Source: Cryobacterium algoricola (GTDB lineage: Bacteria; Actinomycetota; Actinomycetes; Actinomycetales; Microbacteriaceae). From it: 64,000 nucleotides of DNA. This document shows, piece after piece, positions 1 through 9,128 of this stretch; position 1 is the first letter of the stretch, and every line of letters begins with the position of its first letter. The notes below the pieces were generated by a model. The model was not told where the DNA came from and ran no database searches. It saw nothing but the letters and a program-made list of their open reading frames with translations. The stretch is from assembly GCF_004402485.1 (NCBI RefSeq), contig NZ_SOFG01000011.1:946145-1010144 (forward strand), given 5' to 3'. Position numbers and translations under genes: made by a program.

Positions 1-548
<548 letters not shown>

Positions 549-556
549 ATTCCGCG

Positions 557-586
557 TTAAAGCCGCCCCCGCATCCCCGGTACGCT
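557..586 (+). promoter_or_regulatory. Possible promoter for the pnt operon
   Basis: A TTAAAG element (557-562) and a TACGCT element (581-586, fitting the actinobacterial TANNNT -10 pattern) are separated by 18 bases in the gap between dnaB and pntAA. This would start transcription about 75 bases before the GTG at 668. The -35 match is poor, so the call is tentative. Confidence 0.3.
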
Positions 587-667
587 AGCGGTAGGGCGGT
601 AAAACCGCGCAAGCTTTCGGGTTGTCCGGATTTGCTCGTGGCTGGCCGCCGCGAAGGAGATACCCGC

Positions 668-1831
668 GTGAAGGTTGGCATTGGGCGAGAGCGCATCGAG
701 GGAGAGCGTCGTGTCGCCGCGACACCGGAGACCGTGCAGCAACTACGAGGCCTCGGTGTCGAGGTCCTGATCGAGGCCGGCGCGGGCATCGCGGCGGGCT
801 TCTCCGATCGCTCGTACGCGGATGCCGGTGCCACCGTCGTCCCGCAGCTCGCGCTCGACGAACTCGACGTCTACTGCCACGTGCGCCCGCTCACCCCCGA
901 GCTGGCCGCCCGGCTCCACTCCGGCCTGGTCACGGTCGGACTCGCGGCCCCCGCCAACGAACTGCCGACCGTCACGGCACTCGCCGCCGCCGGCGTCACG
1001 GCCTTCGCCCTCGAACTCGTGCCGCGCATCAGCCGCGCGCAGTCGATGGACGCCCTGACCTCGCAGGCCCTCGTCGCCGGCTACCGGGTCGTCCTCGAGG
1101 CGGCCATCCGCTTCCCGCGGTTCTTCCCGATGTACATGACCGCCGCCGGAACCATCCCGCCCGCCCGCGTCCTCGTCCTCGGCGCCGGCGTCGCGGGCCT
1201 CCAGGCGATCGCGACGGCCAAGCGCCTCGGCGCCCGCGTCTCCGCGTACGACGTGCGCCCGGCATCCGCCACCGAGGTCACCTCGATGGGCGGAACCTTC
1301 GTGACGCTCGACCTCGATGCCGTCGAGGGCGCAGGCGGGTACGCCCGCGAGCTCAGCGAGGACCGCGCGGTGCGCCAGCGCGAGCTCCTCGCCCCCCACG
1401 TCGCCGCGGCGGATGTCCTCATCACCACGGCCGCGATCCCCGGCCGCCCGGCACCCCTGCTCGTGACGCACGACATGGTCACCGGCATGCGGCCGGGCTC
1501 GGTCATCGTCGACCTCGCCGCTGAGACCGGCGGAAACGTCGAAGGCGTCGTCGCCGGCGTCGACACCCTCGTGCCGGTCGCGAGCGGAGATGGAAGCGTC
1601 ACCCTCGTCGGGATGAAGGACGCGGCATCCACGATGCCGGCGGACGCATCACGCCTGTACGCCAAGAACATCGCGAACCTGCTCGCGCTCATGACGAGCG
1701 AGGGCACGGTCGCCCCCGATTTCACCGACGAGGTCATCGCCGGCGCCTGCCTCACCCACTCGGGCGAAGTTACGCACGAACCGACCAAGGAAGCCCTCGC
1801 GGCCCTGGCCGCGCTGCAAGGAGAAGACTGA
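668..1831 (+). CDS. pntAA: NAD(P) transhydrogenase subunit alpha, part 1 (NAD-binding domain I)
   Basis: This is the cytoplasmic NAD(H)-binding subunit of the proton-translocating transhydrogenase, which passes hydride between NAD(H) and NADP(H) at the membrane. The 387-residue protein begins VKVGIGRERIEGERRVAATP, the family's typical N-terminus, and carries a Rossmann stretch VLVLGAGVAGLQAIATAKRL near residues 163-182 followed by the acidic YDVRP end. I prefer GTG at 668 because GAAGGAGA lies at 653-660; the longer form from 632 has no such site. The stop overlaps the next start by one base. It is the first gene of a three-gene operon. Confidence 0.95.
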   Translation: MKVGIGRERIEGERRVAATPETVQQLRGLGVEVLIEAGAGIAAGFSDRSYADAGATVVPQLALDELDVYCHVRPLTPELAARLHSGLVTVGLAAPANELPTVTALAAAGVTAFALELVPRISRAQSMDALTSQALVAGYRVVLEAAIRFPRFFPMYMTAAGTIPPARVLVLGAGVAGLQAIATAKRLGARVSAYDVRPASATEVTSMGGTFVTLDLDAVEGAGGYARELSEDRAVRQRELLAPHVAAADVLITTAAIPGRPAPLLVTHDMVTGMRPGSVIVDLAAETGGNVEGVVAGVDTLVPVASGDGSVTLVGMKDAASTMPADASRLYAKNIANLLALMTSEGTVAPDFTDEVIAGACLTHSGEVTHEPTKEALAALAALQGED

Positions 1832-2142
1832 TGGATCCGATCACCCTGTTGACCGTGGTGGTGCTGGCGGTCTTCGTCGGCTTTGAAGTGGTCTCGAAGG
1901 TTTCGAGCACCCTGCACACCCCGCTGATGAGCGGCGCGAACGCCATTCACGGCATCATCCTGATCGGAGCGATCACCGTCGCCGGCCAGACCACCAGTAT
2001 CTGGCTGCTGATCGTGGCCCTGCTCGCCGTGCTCCTCGCGACGGCGAACCTCGTGGGCGGCTTCGTCGTCACCGACCGGATGCTCAAAATGTTCGCCCCC
2101 CGCAAACCGGCCGGCACCGACGCGAAGGACACCGCCAAATGA
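1831..2142 (+). CDS. pntAB: NAD(P) transhydrogenase subunit alpha, part 2 (membrane)
   Basis: This 103-residue protein holds the small membrane domain that is fused to domain I in E. coli PntA but encoded separately in many actinobacteria and in Rhodospirillum. Three to four hydrophobic helices are visible, with the conserved stretch FEVVSKVSSTLHTPLMSG-AN-AIHG in the first third, characteristic of the family. The ATG shares its A with the pntAA stop, and the 3' end overlaps pntB by four bases, indicating translational coupling. With PntB it forms the proton channel. Confidence 0.95.
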   Translation: MDPITLLTVVVLAVFVGFEVVSKVSSTLHTPLMSGANAIHGIILIGAITVAGQTTSIWLLIVALLAVLLATANLVGGFVVTDRMLKMFAPRKPAGTDAKDTAK

Positions 2143-3512
2143 GCCTGCTCAGCCCCGAGTGGACCGGGCTTCTCTACCTGGTCTCCGCCGTCTGCTTCAT
2201 CCTCGCCCTCCGCGGCCTGTCCTCGCCCAAGACCGCCAGGCGCGGCAACCTGATCGGCGCCGCCGGAGCGCTCCTCGCCGTCATCACGGTGTTCTTCTCG
2301 GTCCGGATGGACAACATCCCCGCCATCATCGTGGCCATCGCCGTCGGCTCGGCCATCGCCGCCCCGATCTCGCGCCGCGTGCAGATGACGCAGATGCCCC
2401 AACTCGTCGCCCTCTTCAACGGCGTCGGCGGCGGCGCGGCCGCGCTCGTGGCCATGCTCGAGCTCGGTGAAAGCGCCAATGGCTGGACCAGGGTCGCGGT
2501 CGTCTTCACGATGCTCGTCGGAGCGGTGTCCTTCGCCGGCTCCGCCGTCACCGTCGGCAAGCTCCAGGGCCTGATCAGCTCCCGCCCGCTCGTGTTCCCC
2601 GGGCTCGCCTGGGTGATGGGCGGAATCGTCCTCCTGGCCCTCGTCACCGGCGGCTTCGTCGTCGGCACCGGCGCAGCAGGCTGGGCGGTCGTGCTGCTCG
2701 TTCTGGGCCTCGTCGTCGGCGCCCTGCTCGTGCTGCCGGTCGGCGGCGCGGACGTGCCCATCGTCATCTCCCTGCTGAACGCGTTCACCGGGCTCGCCGT
2801 CGCGGCCTCCGGCATCGTGATCGGCAACCTCCTCCTCGTCGTCGCCGGCACCCTCGTCGGTGCGAGCGGTACGATCCTGACCCGCGCGATGGCCGCCGCC
2901 ATGGGCCGCGGAGTCAGCGGAATCATGTTCGGCGCCTTCAAGGGCGGCTCGACCGCGGGCTCGACCACGCAGAGTGACCGCCCGGTACGCTCCTCGAGCC
3001 CCGAAGACGTCGCCGTGCTGCTCAACTACGCCCAGCGGGTCGTCATCGTGCCCGGCTACGGACTCGCCGTCGCCCAGGGCCAGCACACGATCGCCGAACT
3101 CGCCACGACCCTGCAGGCCAGGGGCGTCGAGGTCGTCTTCGCGATCCACCCGGTCGCCGGGCGGATGCCCGGGCACATGAACGTGCTCCTGGCCGAGGCC
3201 AACGTGCCGTACGAGTCGCTCAAGGAAATGGCCGAGGTCAACCCCGAGTTCAAGAACACCGACGTCGCCCTCGTCGTCGGCGCGAACGACGTGGTCAACC
3301 CCGCGGCCAAGACCTCGCCCGGCTCGCCGATCTACGGCATGCCGATCCTCGACGTCGGCGACGCCCGCCAGGTCGTCTTCCTCAAGCGCTCGATGCGCCC
3401 CGGGTTCGCGGGCATCGAGAACGAGCTGCTCTACGACCCGAAGACGACGCTGCTGTTCGGCGACGCCAAGGACTCCCTCACCAAGATCCTCGGCGCGGTC
3501 AACGCGCTCTAG
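2139..3512 (+). CDS. pntB: NAD(P) transhydrogenase subunit beta
   Basis: This is the 457-residue beta subunit, completing the complex that uses the proton gradient to make NADPH from NADH, or runs in reverse. About nine membrane helices occupy residues 1-270. The C-terminal domain III binds NADP(H): the motif PGYGLAVAQGQHTIAELA lies near residues 306-323, followed by HPVAGRMPGHMNVLLAEA and VGANDVVNPAA, all diagnostic. The length matches the family. It overlaps pntAB by ATGA and is followed by a strong terminator, so pntAA-pntAB-pntB is a self-contained operon. Confidence 0.97.
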   Translation: MSLLSPEWTGLLYLVSAVCFILALRGLSSPKTARRGNLIGAAGALLAVITVFFSVRMDNIPAIIVAIAVGSAIAAPISRRVQMTQMPQLVALFNGVGGGAAALVAMLELGESANGWTRVAVVFTMLVGAVSFAGSAVTVGKLQGLISSRPLVFPGLAWVMGGIVLLALVTGGFVVGTGAAGWAVVLLVLGLVVGALLVLPVGGADVPIVISLLNAFTGLAVAASGIVIGNLLLVVAGTLVGASGTILTRAMAAAMGRGVSGIMFGAFKGGSTAGSTTQSDRPVRSSSPEDVAVLLNYAQRVVIVPGYGLAVAQGQHTIAELATTLQARGVEVVFAIHPVAGRMPGHMNVLLAEANVPYESLKEMAEVNPEFKNTDVALVVGANDVVNPAAKTSPGSPIYGMPILDVGDARQVVFLKRSMRPGFAGIENELLYDPKTTLLFGDAKDSLTKILGAVNAL

Positions 3513-3556
3513 GAGGTCAGCGGCGACTCCCGGCTCCGGCCGGGAATCGCCGCTCG

Positions 3557-3598
3557 CGCCGAGTGTCGCCGTTGGACCGGCGACACTCGGCGTTTTTT
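3557..3598 (+). terminator. Rho-independent terminator of the pnt operon
   Basis: A perfect 14-base inverted repeat (3557-3570 CGCCGAGTGTCGCC and 3579-3592) with an 8-base loop is followed directly by six T residues (3593-3598). This is a textbook intrinsic terminator 44 bases after pntB. A second weaker hairpin (CCCGGCTCCGGCCGGG) sits just upstream. Confidence 0.9.
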
Positions 3599-3740
3599 GC
3601 GTCACTCGGCGACTCTCGGCGGCTGGTCGGTTCCGCGGGCTTCGACGGCGAGCGGATGCTCCGGGCGGGCCCGCGTAGACTTGGCCAGTCTCGAACCGAA
3701 GACAATGAGCATCCGCCGCAGGCAGGAAAGGGGTCTCCGT

Positions 3741-4367
3741 ATGGCCGAAGCACCCGACACAGCCGGCACGGATCACCGCACCGCCGGCTACTGGACTGTG
3801 CCCCTCGTGCGCGCGGGCGTCGCCGTCGTTCCGGCCGTCCTGATCACGTTCACCGCGAACCACTCCCCGGAATTCGGGCTCCTGGTCTTCGGCGCCTTCG
3901 CGCTCGCGAGCGGGGTCGTCATCGCCGTGCTGAGCCGCCGCACGCTCGCAGACTCACGGGAACGCGGCGCCTTCCTCGTGCAGGGCATCGCCGGTGTCGT
4001 CGCCGGGGCGCTCGCGCTCGTTTTCCACGGCGGCGGGCTCGGCTTCTTCCTCTACCTCGTCACGGTGTGGGGCATCGTGACCGGCTTCCTGGAGTTGTCG
4101 AGCGGCATCCGTGCCCGGCGCAGGGACCCGGCAGACCACGACTGGCTCGTGATGGGCGCGGCGACCGTGCTCTTCGCGATCGTCGTGCTCGTGCTGCCGC
4201 CGAACGTCGTCGTCTCGGTCGGGTTGTTCGGCGCCTACCTCGTGATGCTCGCGGTCTACCTCGGCATCGCCGCGTTCTCGCTCAAGTGGGCCGTTGCGGC
4301 GGGCGCCGCCGCGGCATCCGTCGACTCGATCCACCCCGCAGCACCCAACGATTCGGACACCCAGTGA
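3741..4367 (+). CDS. HdeD/DUF308-like integral membrane protein
   Basis: This 208-residue protein has six hydrophobic segments in a tight pairwise arrangement. Residue patterns such as W-G-I-V-T-G-F-L-E-L-SSGIRARR and the second repeat VMLAVYLGIAAFSLKW resemble the DUF308/HdeD family, whose E. coli member is linked to acid stress; the role here is unknown. ATG 3741 is chosen because AGGAAAGG lies at 3724-3731; longer in-frame starts reach back into the pnt terminator. The last codons overlap the next gene by a GTGA junction, so the two are likely co-translated. Confidence 0.7.
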   Translation: MAEAPDTAGTDHRTAGYWTVPLVRAGVAVVPAVLITFTANHSPEFGLLVFGAFALASGVVIAVLSRRTLADSRERGAFLVQGIAGVVAGALALVFHGGGLGFFLYLVTVWGIVTGFLELSSGIRARRRDPADHDWLVMGAATVLFAIVVLVLPPNVVVSVGLFGAYLVMLAVYLGIAAFSLKWAVAAGAAAASVDSIHPAAPNDSDTQ

Positions 4368-4624
4368 CCCAGAACACGCCGCGCAAGCCCAGCCGCTCCG
4401 AAGTACTGAAGCCGCTCGAACTGGTCGGCCTCGCCGGCGTGATGGCCGTCTTCCTCGGGCTCGTCGTGCTGATGAGCACCAGGGAGCCGCTGCTCGCCCT
4501 GATCGGGTTCGGCATCACGTTCATCGTCGTGCTCGTCGTGATCGCGATGCTCGTGCTCAACATCAAGCCCAACGACGCCGAGAAGACCGACATCGACGAG
4601 CAGGACAAGGGCCAGAAGCCCTAA
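4364..4624 (+). CDS. Small two-helix membrane protein
   Basis: This 86-residue protein has a basic N-terminus (TQNTPRKPSRSEVLKPLE), two hydrophobic helices (about residues 18-35 and 43-66) and a charged tail DAEKTDIDEQDKGQKP. The GTG start overlaps the TGA of the preceding gene (GTGA at 4364-4367), which decides the start. I do not recognise a characterised family. The layout suggests co-expression with the DUF308-like protein upstream. It converges with purB, whose stop lies 30 bases downstream. Confidence 0.7.
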   Translation: MTQNTPRKPSRSEVLKPLELVGLAGVMAVFLGLVVLMSTREPLLALIGFGITFIVVLVVIAMLVLNIKPNDAEKTDIDEQDKGQKP

Positions 4625-4654
4625 GCTCCCAGCCCGTGCCCGTGCCCTGAGGCT

Positions 4655-6037
4655 TCAGCCGAGGTAGTCGACGAGGCTGTCGGCGAGGCCGACGTAGGCC
4701 GCGGGAGTCAGCGCGAGCAGGCGGGCCCGGGCTTCTTCCCCGATCTCGAGTCCGGAGACGAACGCGACGAGGTCGGCCTGGTTGATCCGCTTGCCGCGGG
4801 TGAGGTCCTTGAGCAGCGCGTACGGGTCTGCGATCGTCGACCGGCCGGCCGAGACCTCCGCCCGGATCACGGTCTGGATGGCCTCGCCGAGGATCTCCCA
4901 GTTGACGTCGAGGTCGTGCGCGAGCAGGACCCTGTCGATGTCGATCTCGCCGAGGCCGCGCACGATGTTGTCGAGCGCGAGCAGGGAGTGACCGAAGCCG
5001 ACGCCGATGTTGCGTTGGGTCGTCGAGTCCGTCAGGTCCCGTTGCAGGCGCGAGGTGACGAGGGTCGCGGCGAGCGAGTCGAGGATCGCCGAGGACAGTT
5101 CGAGGTTCGCCTCCGCGTTCTCGAAGCGGATCGGGTTGATCTTGTGCGGCATCGTGGAAGACCCGGTGGCGCCGGCCTGCGGGATCTGCCGGAAGTACCC
5201 GAGGGAGATGTACGTCCAGACGTCCGTCGCGAGGTTGTGCAGCACCCGGTTGACGTGGGACACCTTCGAGTAGAGCTCGGCCTGCCAGTCGTGCGACTCG
5301 ATCTGGGTCGTCAGGGGGTTCCAGGTGAGCCCGAGCCCCTCGACGAACGCGCGGGACACGGCCGGCCAGTCGGTCGTGGGATCCGCCGCGACGTGCGCCG
5401 CGAACGTTCCGGTCGCGCCGCTGAACTTGCCGAGGTAGTCGTTGGTCTCGATCTGCGCGGCCAGGCGTTCGAGCCGGTACACGAAGACCGCGATCTCCTT
5501 GCCGACCGTCGTCGGAGTTGCCGGCTGGCCGTGGGTGCGGGCGAGCATCGCATCCGCACGGTACTCGAGGGCGCGCAGCCGGAGCAGGCCGATGGTCGCG
5601 CGGAGCTTGGGCAGCCAGACCTCGCGCACGGCTGCGCTCACGGTGAGGGCATACGCGAGGTTGTTGATGTCTTCGCTCGTCGCGGCGAAGTGGGTGAGCT
5701 CGCTGATCCGGTCGAGGCCGAGCGTGGTGAGGCGCCGGCGCACGAGGTATTCGACGGCCTTGACGTCGTGGCGCGTGGTGGCCTCGAGAACGGCGAGTTC
5801 GTCGATCTCGGCCTGGCCGAAGTCGGTGACGAGGGCGCGCAGCGATGCCTTGTGCTCGGCGTCGAGCGGCGTCGAGCCGAACAGGCGGCGATCGGTGAGG
5901 GTGATCAGCCACTCGACCTCGACGTGCACCCGCGCGCGGTTGAGTCCGGCCTCCGACAGGTACTCCCCGAGTTCGGTGACGGCGGCACGGTAACGGCCGT
6001 CTAGTGGGCTGAGGACCTGGGGGGGTAGTGGACTCAT
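4655..6037 (-). CDS. purB: Adenylosuccinate lyase
   Basis: PurB cleaves SAICAR to AICAR and adenylosuccinate to AMP, in both cases releasing fumarate, in purine synthesis. The 460-residue length and N-terminus MSPLPPQVLSPLDGRYR match the E. coli-type PurB group rather than the shorter Bacillus type. The fumarase/aspartase superfamily signature GSSTMPHKINPIRFENAE lies near residues 293-310, and a TSEDINNLAYAL stretch and a HGQPATPTTVGKE stretch provide other active-site segments. The start overlaps the stop of the upstream phosphatase gene by four bases (minus strand), so they form an operon. Confidence 0.97.
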   Translation of the reverse strand: MSPLPPQVLSPLDGRYRAAVTELGEYLSEAGLNRARVHVEVEWLITLTDRRLFGSTPLDAEHKASLRALVTDFGQAEIDELAVLEATTRHDVKAVEYLVRRRLTTLGLDRISELTHFAATSEDINNLAYALTVSAAVREVWLPKLRATIGLLRLRALEYRADAMLARTHGQPATPTTVGKEIAVFVYRLERLAAQIETNDYLGKFSGATGTFAAHVAADPTTDWPAVSRAFVEGLGLTWNPLTTQIESHDWQAELYSKVSHVNRVLHNLATDVWTYISLGYFRQIPQAGATGSSTMPHKINPIRFENAEANLELSSAILDSLAATLVTSRLQRDLTDSTTQRNIGVGFGHSLLALDNIVRGLGEIDIDRVLLAHDLDVNWEILGEAIQTVIRAEVSAGRSTIADPYALLKDLTRGKRINQADLVAFVSGLEIGEEARARLLALTPAAYVGLADSLVDYLG

Positions 6038-6579
6038 CGGACTCCCTGTCGAATTGCGGGCTCTAGTTGCGCGAAGAGCGCGAGGTTTGCCTTCTCAATC
6101 ATGCCCAATACCGAGTCAAACAACGCATCGTCGGAATAGTACGGGTCCGGCACGTCGTGCAGGGACGCCTGTTCCTGATCGAAGCTCAGCAGCAGGCGTA
6201 CCTTGCTCCTGTCCCGGTCGCTCACCGCCCAGTTCCGCAGGATGCGCTCCTGGGTGCGGTCGAGCACGACGACGAGGTCGTAGTCGGCGAACCAGACGGG
6301 GTCGAACTGGCGCGCGCGGTGGTGGCTGCCGTCGTACCCCTGCCGTTTGAGGGCGGCGACCGTGCGGGCATCCGCCTGCTCGCCGACGTGCCAGTCTCCG
6401 GTGCCCGCCGAACTCGTGAAGATCAGCCGGCCCAGCCCCGACCGGGTGACCAGGTCGCGGAGGGTGATCTCCGCCATCGGCGAGCGGCAGATGTTGCCCG
6501 TGCACACGAAGATGATCCGAAAGGGCGTCGCCTCGTCGGGGCGGATCGCCGAGAAGGTCATGGGTCCATTGTCCGTCAC
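6034..6579 (-). CDS. Low-molecular-weight protein-tyrosine phosphatase
   Basis: This 181-residue enzyme of the low-molecular-weight phosphatase family should remove phosphate from tyrosine residues. The P-loop CTGNICRSP near residues 25-33 supplies the nucleophilic Cys and Arg, and DVPDPYYSDDALF near residues 146-158 contains the general-acid Asp with the DP-Y/W pattern. GTG at 6579 is chosen because AGGAGG stands five bases upstream; a second in-frame ATG lies at 6561. The family in actinobacteria includes PtpA-like proteins and proteins of unknown substrate. It lies directly upstream of purB and overlaps it by four bases. Confidence 0.9.
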   Translation of the reverse strand: MTDNGPMTFSAIRPDEATPFRIIFVCTGNICRSPMAEITLRDLVTRSGLGRLIFTSSAGTGDWHVGEQADARTVAALKRQGYDGSHHRARQFDPVWFADYDLVVVLDRTQERILRNWAVSDRDRSKVRLLLSFDQEQASLHDVPDPYYSDDALFDSVLGMIEKANLALFAQLEPAIRQGVR

Positions 6580-6712
6580 TTTCGCCTCCTCCACACCTGG
6601 TCGGGGGACTTCGCTTTCCCCAGGTTCCCGCCGGCCGCGGCTCAGGCGGGCACGGGCGCACAGGATCGGTCTGTCGGGGCCCGCCGGGGCGGCCTCGCGG
6701 AAGGGCAGGCCG

Positions 6713-7087
6713 ATGCCGTGGTGGCAGTATCCGCCGGAGACCGACGGGTTGACCGAATTGCGGCACCAGCGGATGCTGCTGCGCACCCTGGCCGACGACA
6801 TCGCCCTCGCGGGGCGCCGGCTTCTCCCCGCCGGAGCCCCGACCGAGTGGCGCTCCGAGGCGCAGCGCGTCTATCTCGAACGACGCTGGGAACTCGCAGC
6901 GCTCGTCGCCGGTGCGGAGCGGAGCGTCGAGGAGGCGCTCACCGCGGTGCTCGCGCGAATCGAGGTGGTGAAGGCGCGGCTCGCGGCCGAAGCGGCCGAA
7001 GCTGCGGCGGCGATCGCGACGGCTTCCGTGCCCCAGGCGCCGGCGCAGACCCCGGCCCGGGCGACGCCGGGAGGATGGTCGGAGTGA
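6713..7087 (+). CDS. Small helical protein with WXG100-like features
   Basis: This 124-residue protein has a predicted helix at residues 12-37, a turn rich in Gly and Pro, then EWRSEAQRVY and a long helix to about residue 98 ending in an alanine-rich, then proline-rich, tail. W-R-S in the turn followed by an A and aromatic residue resembles the WxG...A..Y signature of type VII secretion (ESX) small proteins, with Ser replacing Gly. This resemblance is inference from pattern only. It overlaps the hydrolase gene by GTGA, suggesting the two products act together. No clear Shine-Dalgarno sequence was found for the ATG (AGGGCAGG at 6702-6709 is a weak candidate). Confidence 0.6.
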   Translation: MPWWQYPPETDGLTELRHQRMLLRTLADDIALAGRRLLPAGAPTEWRSEAQRVYLERRWELAALVAGAERSVEEALTAVLARIEVVKARLAAEAAEAAAAIATASVPQAPAQTPARATPGGWSE

Positions 7088-8556
7088 GCGGGCCGGGGTC
7101 CGGAGAGGGGCTGATGGTCTCCGGCGGAGGCGGAACCCTCGTTGCGACGGACGCCGTTCTCGCCGAGGGGGCCGTGCTCCGAGCGCTCCAGACGGAATCC
7201 GAGTCCTGGCGTGCCCGCCTGGCCCGGATCCGGGCGCTCGACTCAGCGCCGACGCCCGCGGTGACCTGGACGGACGCCGATCCGGGTCTCGTGCTCCTGC
7301 GTGCGGACACCGTGATCGCGGACATCGTCGAGCGGAGCAGGACGCTCGCCGACGGGCTCGTGACGGCCGCCGAGGAATACGGGCGCGTCGAGCGGGCGGT
7401 CGAGCGCGCGAGCGGCGTCGCGGGAGGGTGGCTCGGTTACCTCGTGGGGCGCGCGGCCCCGTTGATGATTCTCGGCGCGCTGCCGGACCTCGCGGCCATC
7501 GCGCTCGGCGCGTTGGTGGGCAGGGCGGTTTTCGGCGGCGCTGGGGCCGGCGGGAGCCTGGCAGAGGTCGCCGCGTGGTTCCAGGCGAACCCGGGACTGG
7601 TGAGCGACCCGGCCGTCGTCGCCGCGGTGCGCGTACTCGTGTCCTCCGCAGACGACGCGGCCGTCGGCGCGCTCGGGTTGCCGTTTCCCGCAGCACTCGA
7701 ACTCGGTGACGAGGGGCTCGGCGTGCTCGGCGTCTCGTCCGTCGCCTCCGCTGCGCTGCTGCTGGTCAGCCCCGTCGGCCTCCTCAGGGAAACGCCCGTG
7801 AGCGTGCACCGGGTCGCCGAGGACGGCAGCCCGCTGCATCCGGCCGTGCTCGCGGCCCTGCCCCCCGACGGGTTCGGGGAGCTCGCCCGGCGAATCCCCG
7901 AGGCGCGGGCGGACGGCCCGCAGATCCGGATCGAGCGCTATGCGGGCGCCACGGGATCCCCGCCGTCCTGGATCGTCTACATCGGCGGCACAGCGGAGTG
8001 GGACCCCACGGGGACCGGGCAGCCGTTCGACCTGACCAGCGACGTCTCAGGGGCCGCGGCCCCGCTCGGTCCCTCCGGCTCGTATCGCGCCGTCGTCGAG
8101 GCGATGCGCGCGGCCGGTGTGCAGCCGCAGGACCCGGTGCTCCCGGTCGGGCACTCCCTCGGCGGCCAGGTCGCGGTCCAGCTCGCCGGGTCCGGTGAGT
8201 TCAACACCGTCGGGGTCGCCTCATTCGGCGGGCCGACGGCGGAGCTCTCCATTCCGGCCGGGGTGGAGGCCGTCACCGTCGAGCACACCGACGACATCGT
8301 TCCGGCGTTCGGCGGCCTGCCGCAGGAGACCGACGACCGGGTCCTCGTGCGCAGCAGGGCATTCGCCGCCGGTGAGACGCCGGCAGGTCAGGCGCTGCCT
8401 GCCCATTCCCTCACGAGCTACCAGGCCACCGCCCGCCTGATGGACGGGTCGGCGGAACCGAACCTGGTGCGCTTCAGGGACGCCCTGGCCGGGCTCGTCG
8501 GAACGGGACCGGCCGAGGTCACCCGGTGGCGCGGCATCCGCGTGACCGGGCCGTGA
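7084..8556 (+). CDS. Alpha/beta hydrolase (lipase/esterase-like) with N-terminal helical and hydrophobic region
   Basis: This 490-residue protein has a helical N-terminus with ESWRARL (about residue 41) and AEEYGRVERAVE (about 97), a hydrophobic stretch near residues 125-145, and a C-terminal hydrolase domain. The nucleophile elbow GHSLGGQVAVQ (about residues 357-367), an acidic HTDDIVPAF (about 400-408) and a His in LPAHSLTSY (about 438-446) form a plausible Ser-Asp-His triad. GTG 7084 is chosen from the overlap with the previous stop and GGGAGG at 7069-7074; ATG 7075 is an alternative. The substrate is unknown. The layout recalls secreted mycobacterial-type hydrolases with a type VII-like targeting segment. 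Confidence 0.7.
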   Translation: MSGPGSGEGLMVSGGGGTLVATDAVLAEGAVLRALQTESESWRARLARIRALDSAPTPAVTWTDADPGLVLLRADTVIADIVERSRTLADGLVTAAEEYGRVERAVERASGVAGGWLGYLVGRAAPLMILGALPDLAAIALGALVGRAVFGGAGAGGSLAEVAAWFQANPGLVSDPAVVAAVRVLVSSADDAAVGALGLPFPAALELGDEGLGVLGVSSVASAALLLVSPVGLLRETPVSVHRVAEDGSPLHPAVLAALPPDGFGELARRIPEARADGPQIRIERYAGATGSPPSWIVYIGGTAEWDPTGTGQPFDLTSDVSGAAAPLGPSGSYRAVVEAMRAAGVQPQDPVLPVGHSLGGQVAVQLAGSGEFNTVGVASFGGPTAELSIPAGVEAVTVEHTDDIVPAFGGLPQETDDRVLVRSRAFAAGETPAGQALPAHSLTSYQATARLMDGSAEPNLVRFRDALAGLVGTGPAEVTRWRGIRVTGP

Positions 8557-8598
8557 ACCCCGGGCCGTGAACCCCGTGAACCCGGTACGCGGAACGGG

Positions 8599-8991
8599 CT
8601 ACTGGCGGCCGGTGGCTGGACGCGCGAGCACGCCGAGCAGCCAGCTGATGATGCCGAGCACGAGCGCCCCGAGCACCCCGGTCCAGAAGCCGTCGACCTG
8701 CAGGCCGAAGCCGAGGCCGTCGGAGATCAGGGCCACGAGCATGAGGAGCAGGCCGTTGACGATGAGCGCAAGGAGGCCGAGGGTCAGCACGTAGAGCGGG
8801 AAGGCGATGACGCGGACAAAACCGCCGATCACGCCGTTGACGAGACCGAAGATGAGGGCGATCAGGAGATAGGTCACGACGATGGCGCCGGTGTCCGGCG
8901 CATAGGGTTCGACGCTCACTCCCGGCACGAGGAGGGTGGTGAGCCACAGGGCGACGGCATTGAGGATCAGCTTGATCAGGAATCGGGCCAT
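8599..8991 (-). CDS. Phage holin family 4-like membrane protein (PF04020 type)
   Basis: This 130-residue protein has four hydrophobic segments and the pattern FLIKLILNAVALWLTTLLVPG near the N-terminus, LIFGLVNGVIGGFVRVIAFPL in the middle and a C-terminal ALVLGIISWLLGVL. This is the chromosomal family often annotated as phage holin superfamily IV, widespread in bacteria without prophage context; its function is unknown. The start is set at MARFLIK because the upstream extension of the frame is rich in Arg and Pro and not conserved-looking. No phage genes surround it. Confidence 0.75.
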   Translation of the reverse strand: MARFLIKLILNAVALWLTTLLVPGVSVEPYAPDTGAIVVTYLLIALIFGLVNGVIGGFVRVIAFPLYVLTLGLLALIVNGLLLMLVALISDGLGFGLQVDGFWTGVLGALVLGIISWLLGVLARPATGRQ

Positions 8992-9128
8992 GCGACCACT
9001 ATGGCACCTGACCGGGCGTTGCGCACGTGTGGCATGGCGTGGCGCGACCGGTGGCACGACCGGTGGCGCGACCGGTCTCCGCGTGGCTCATGCGGCCGCG
9101 CGAATACGCCCCGGCGTAGAATCGCCGA

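Noticed and set aside
1947..3863. 638-codon open frame on the minus strand
   Set aside because: It is fully antisense to pntAB and pntB, whose motifs are unambiguous. The translation is rich in Arg, Gly, Asp and Glu, as expected for a shadow frame in GC-rich DNA.
6067..7074. Upstream in-frame extension of the hydrolase gene
   Set aside because: It runs antisense through the phosphatase gene and has no ribosome site. The real start is near 7075-7084, where it overlaps the small upstream gene.
8599..8991. Prophage remnant suggested by the holin-like gene
   Set aside because: This family is a common chromosomal membrane protein; no endolysin, capsid or integrase genes are adjacent.
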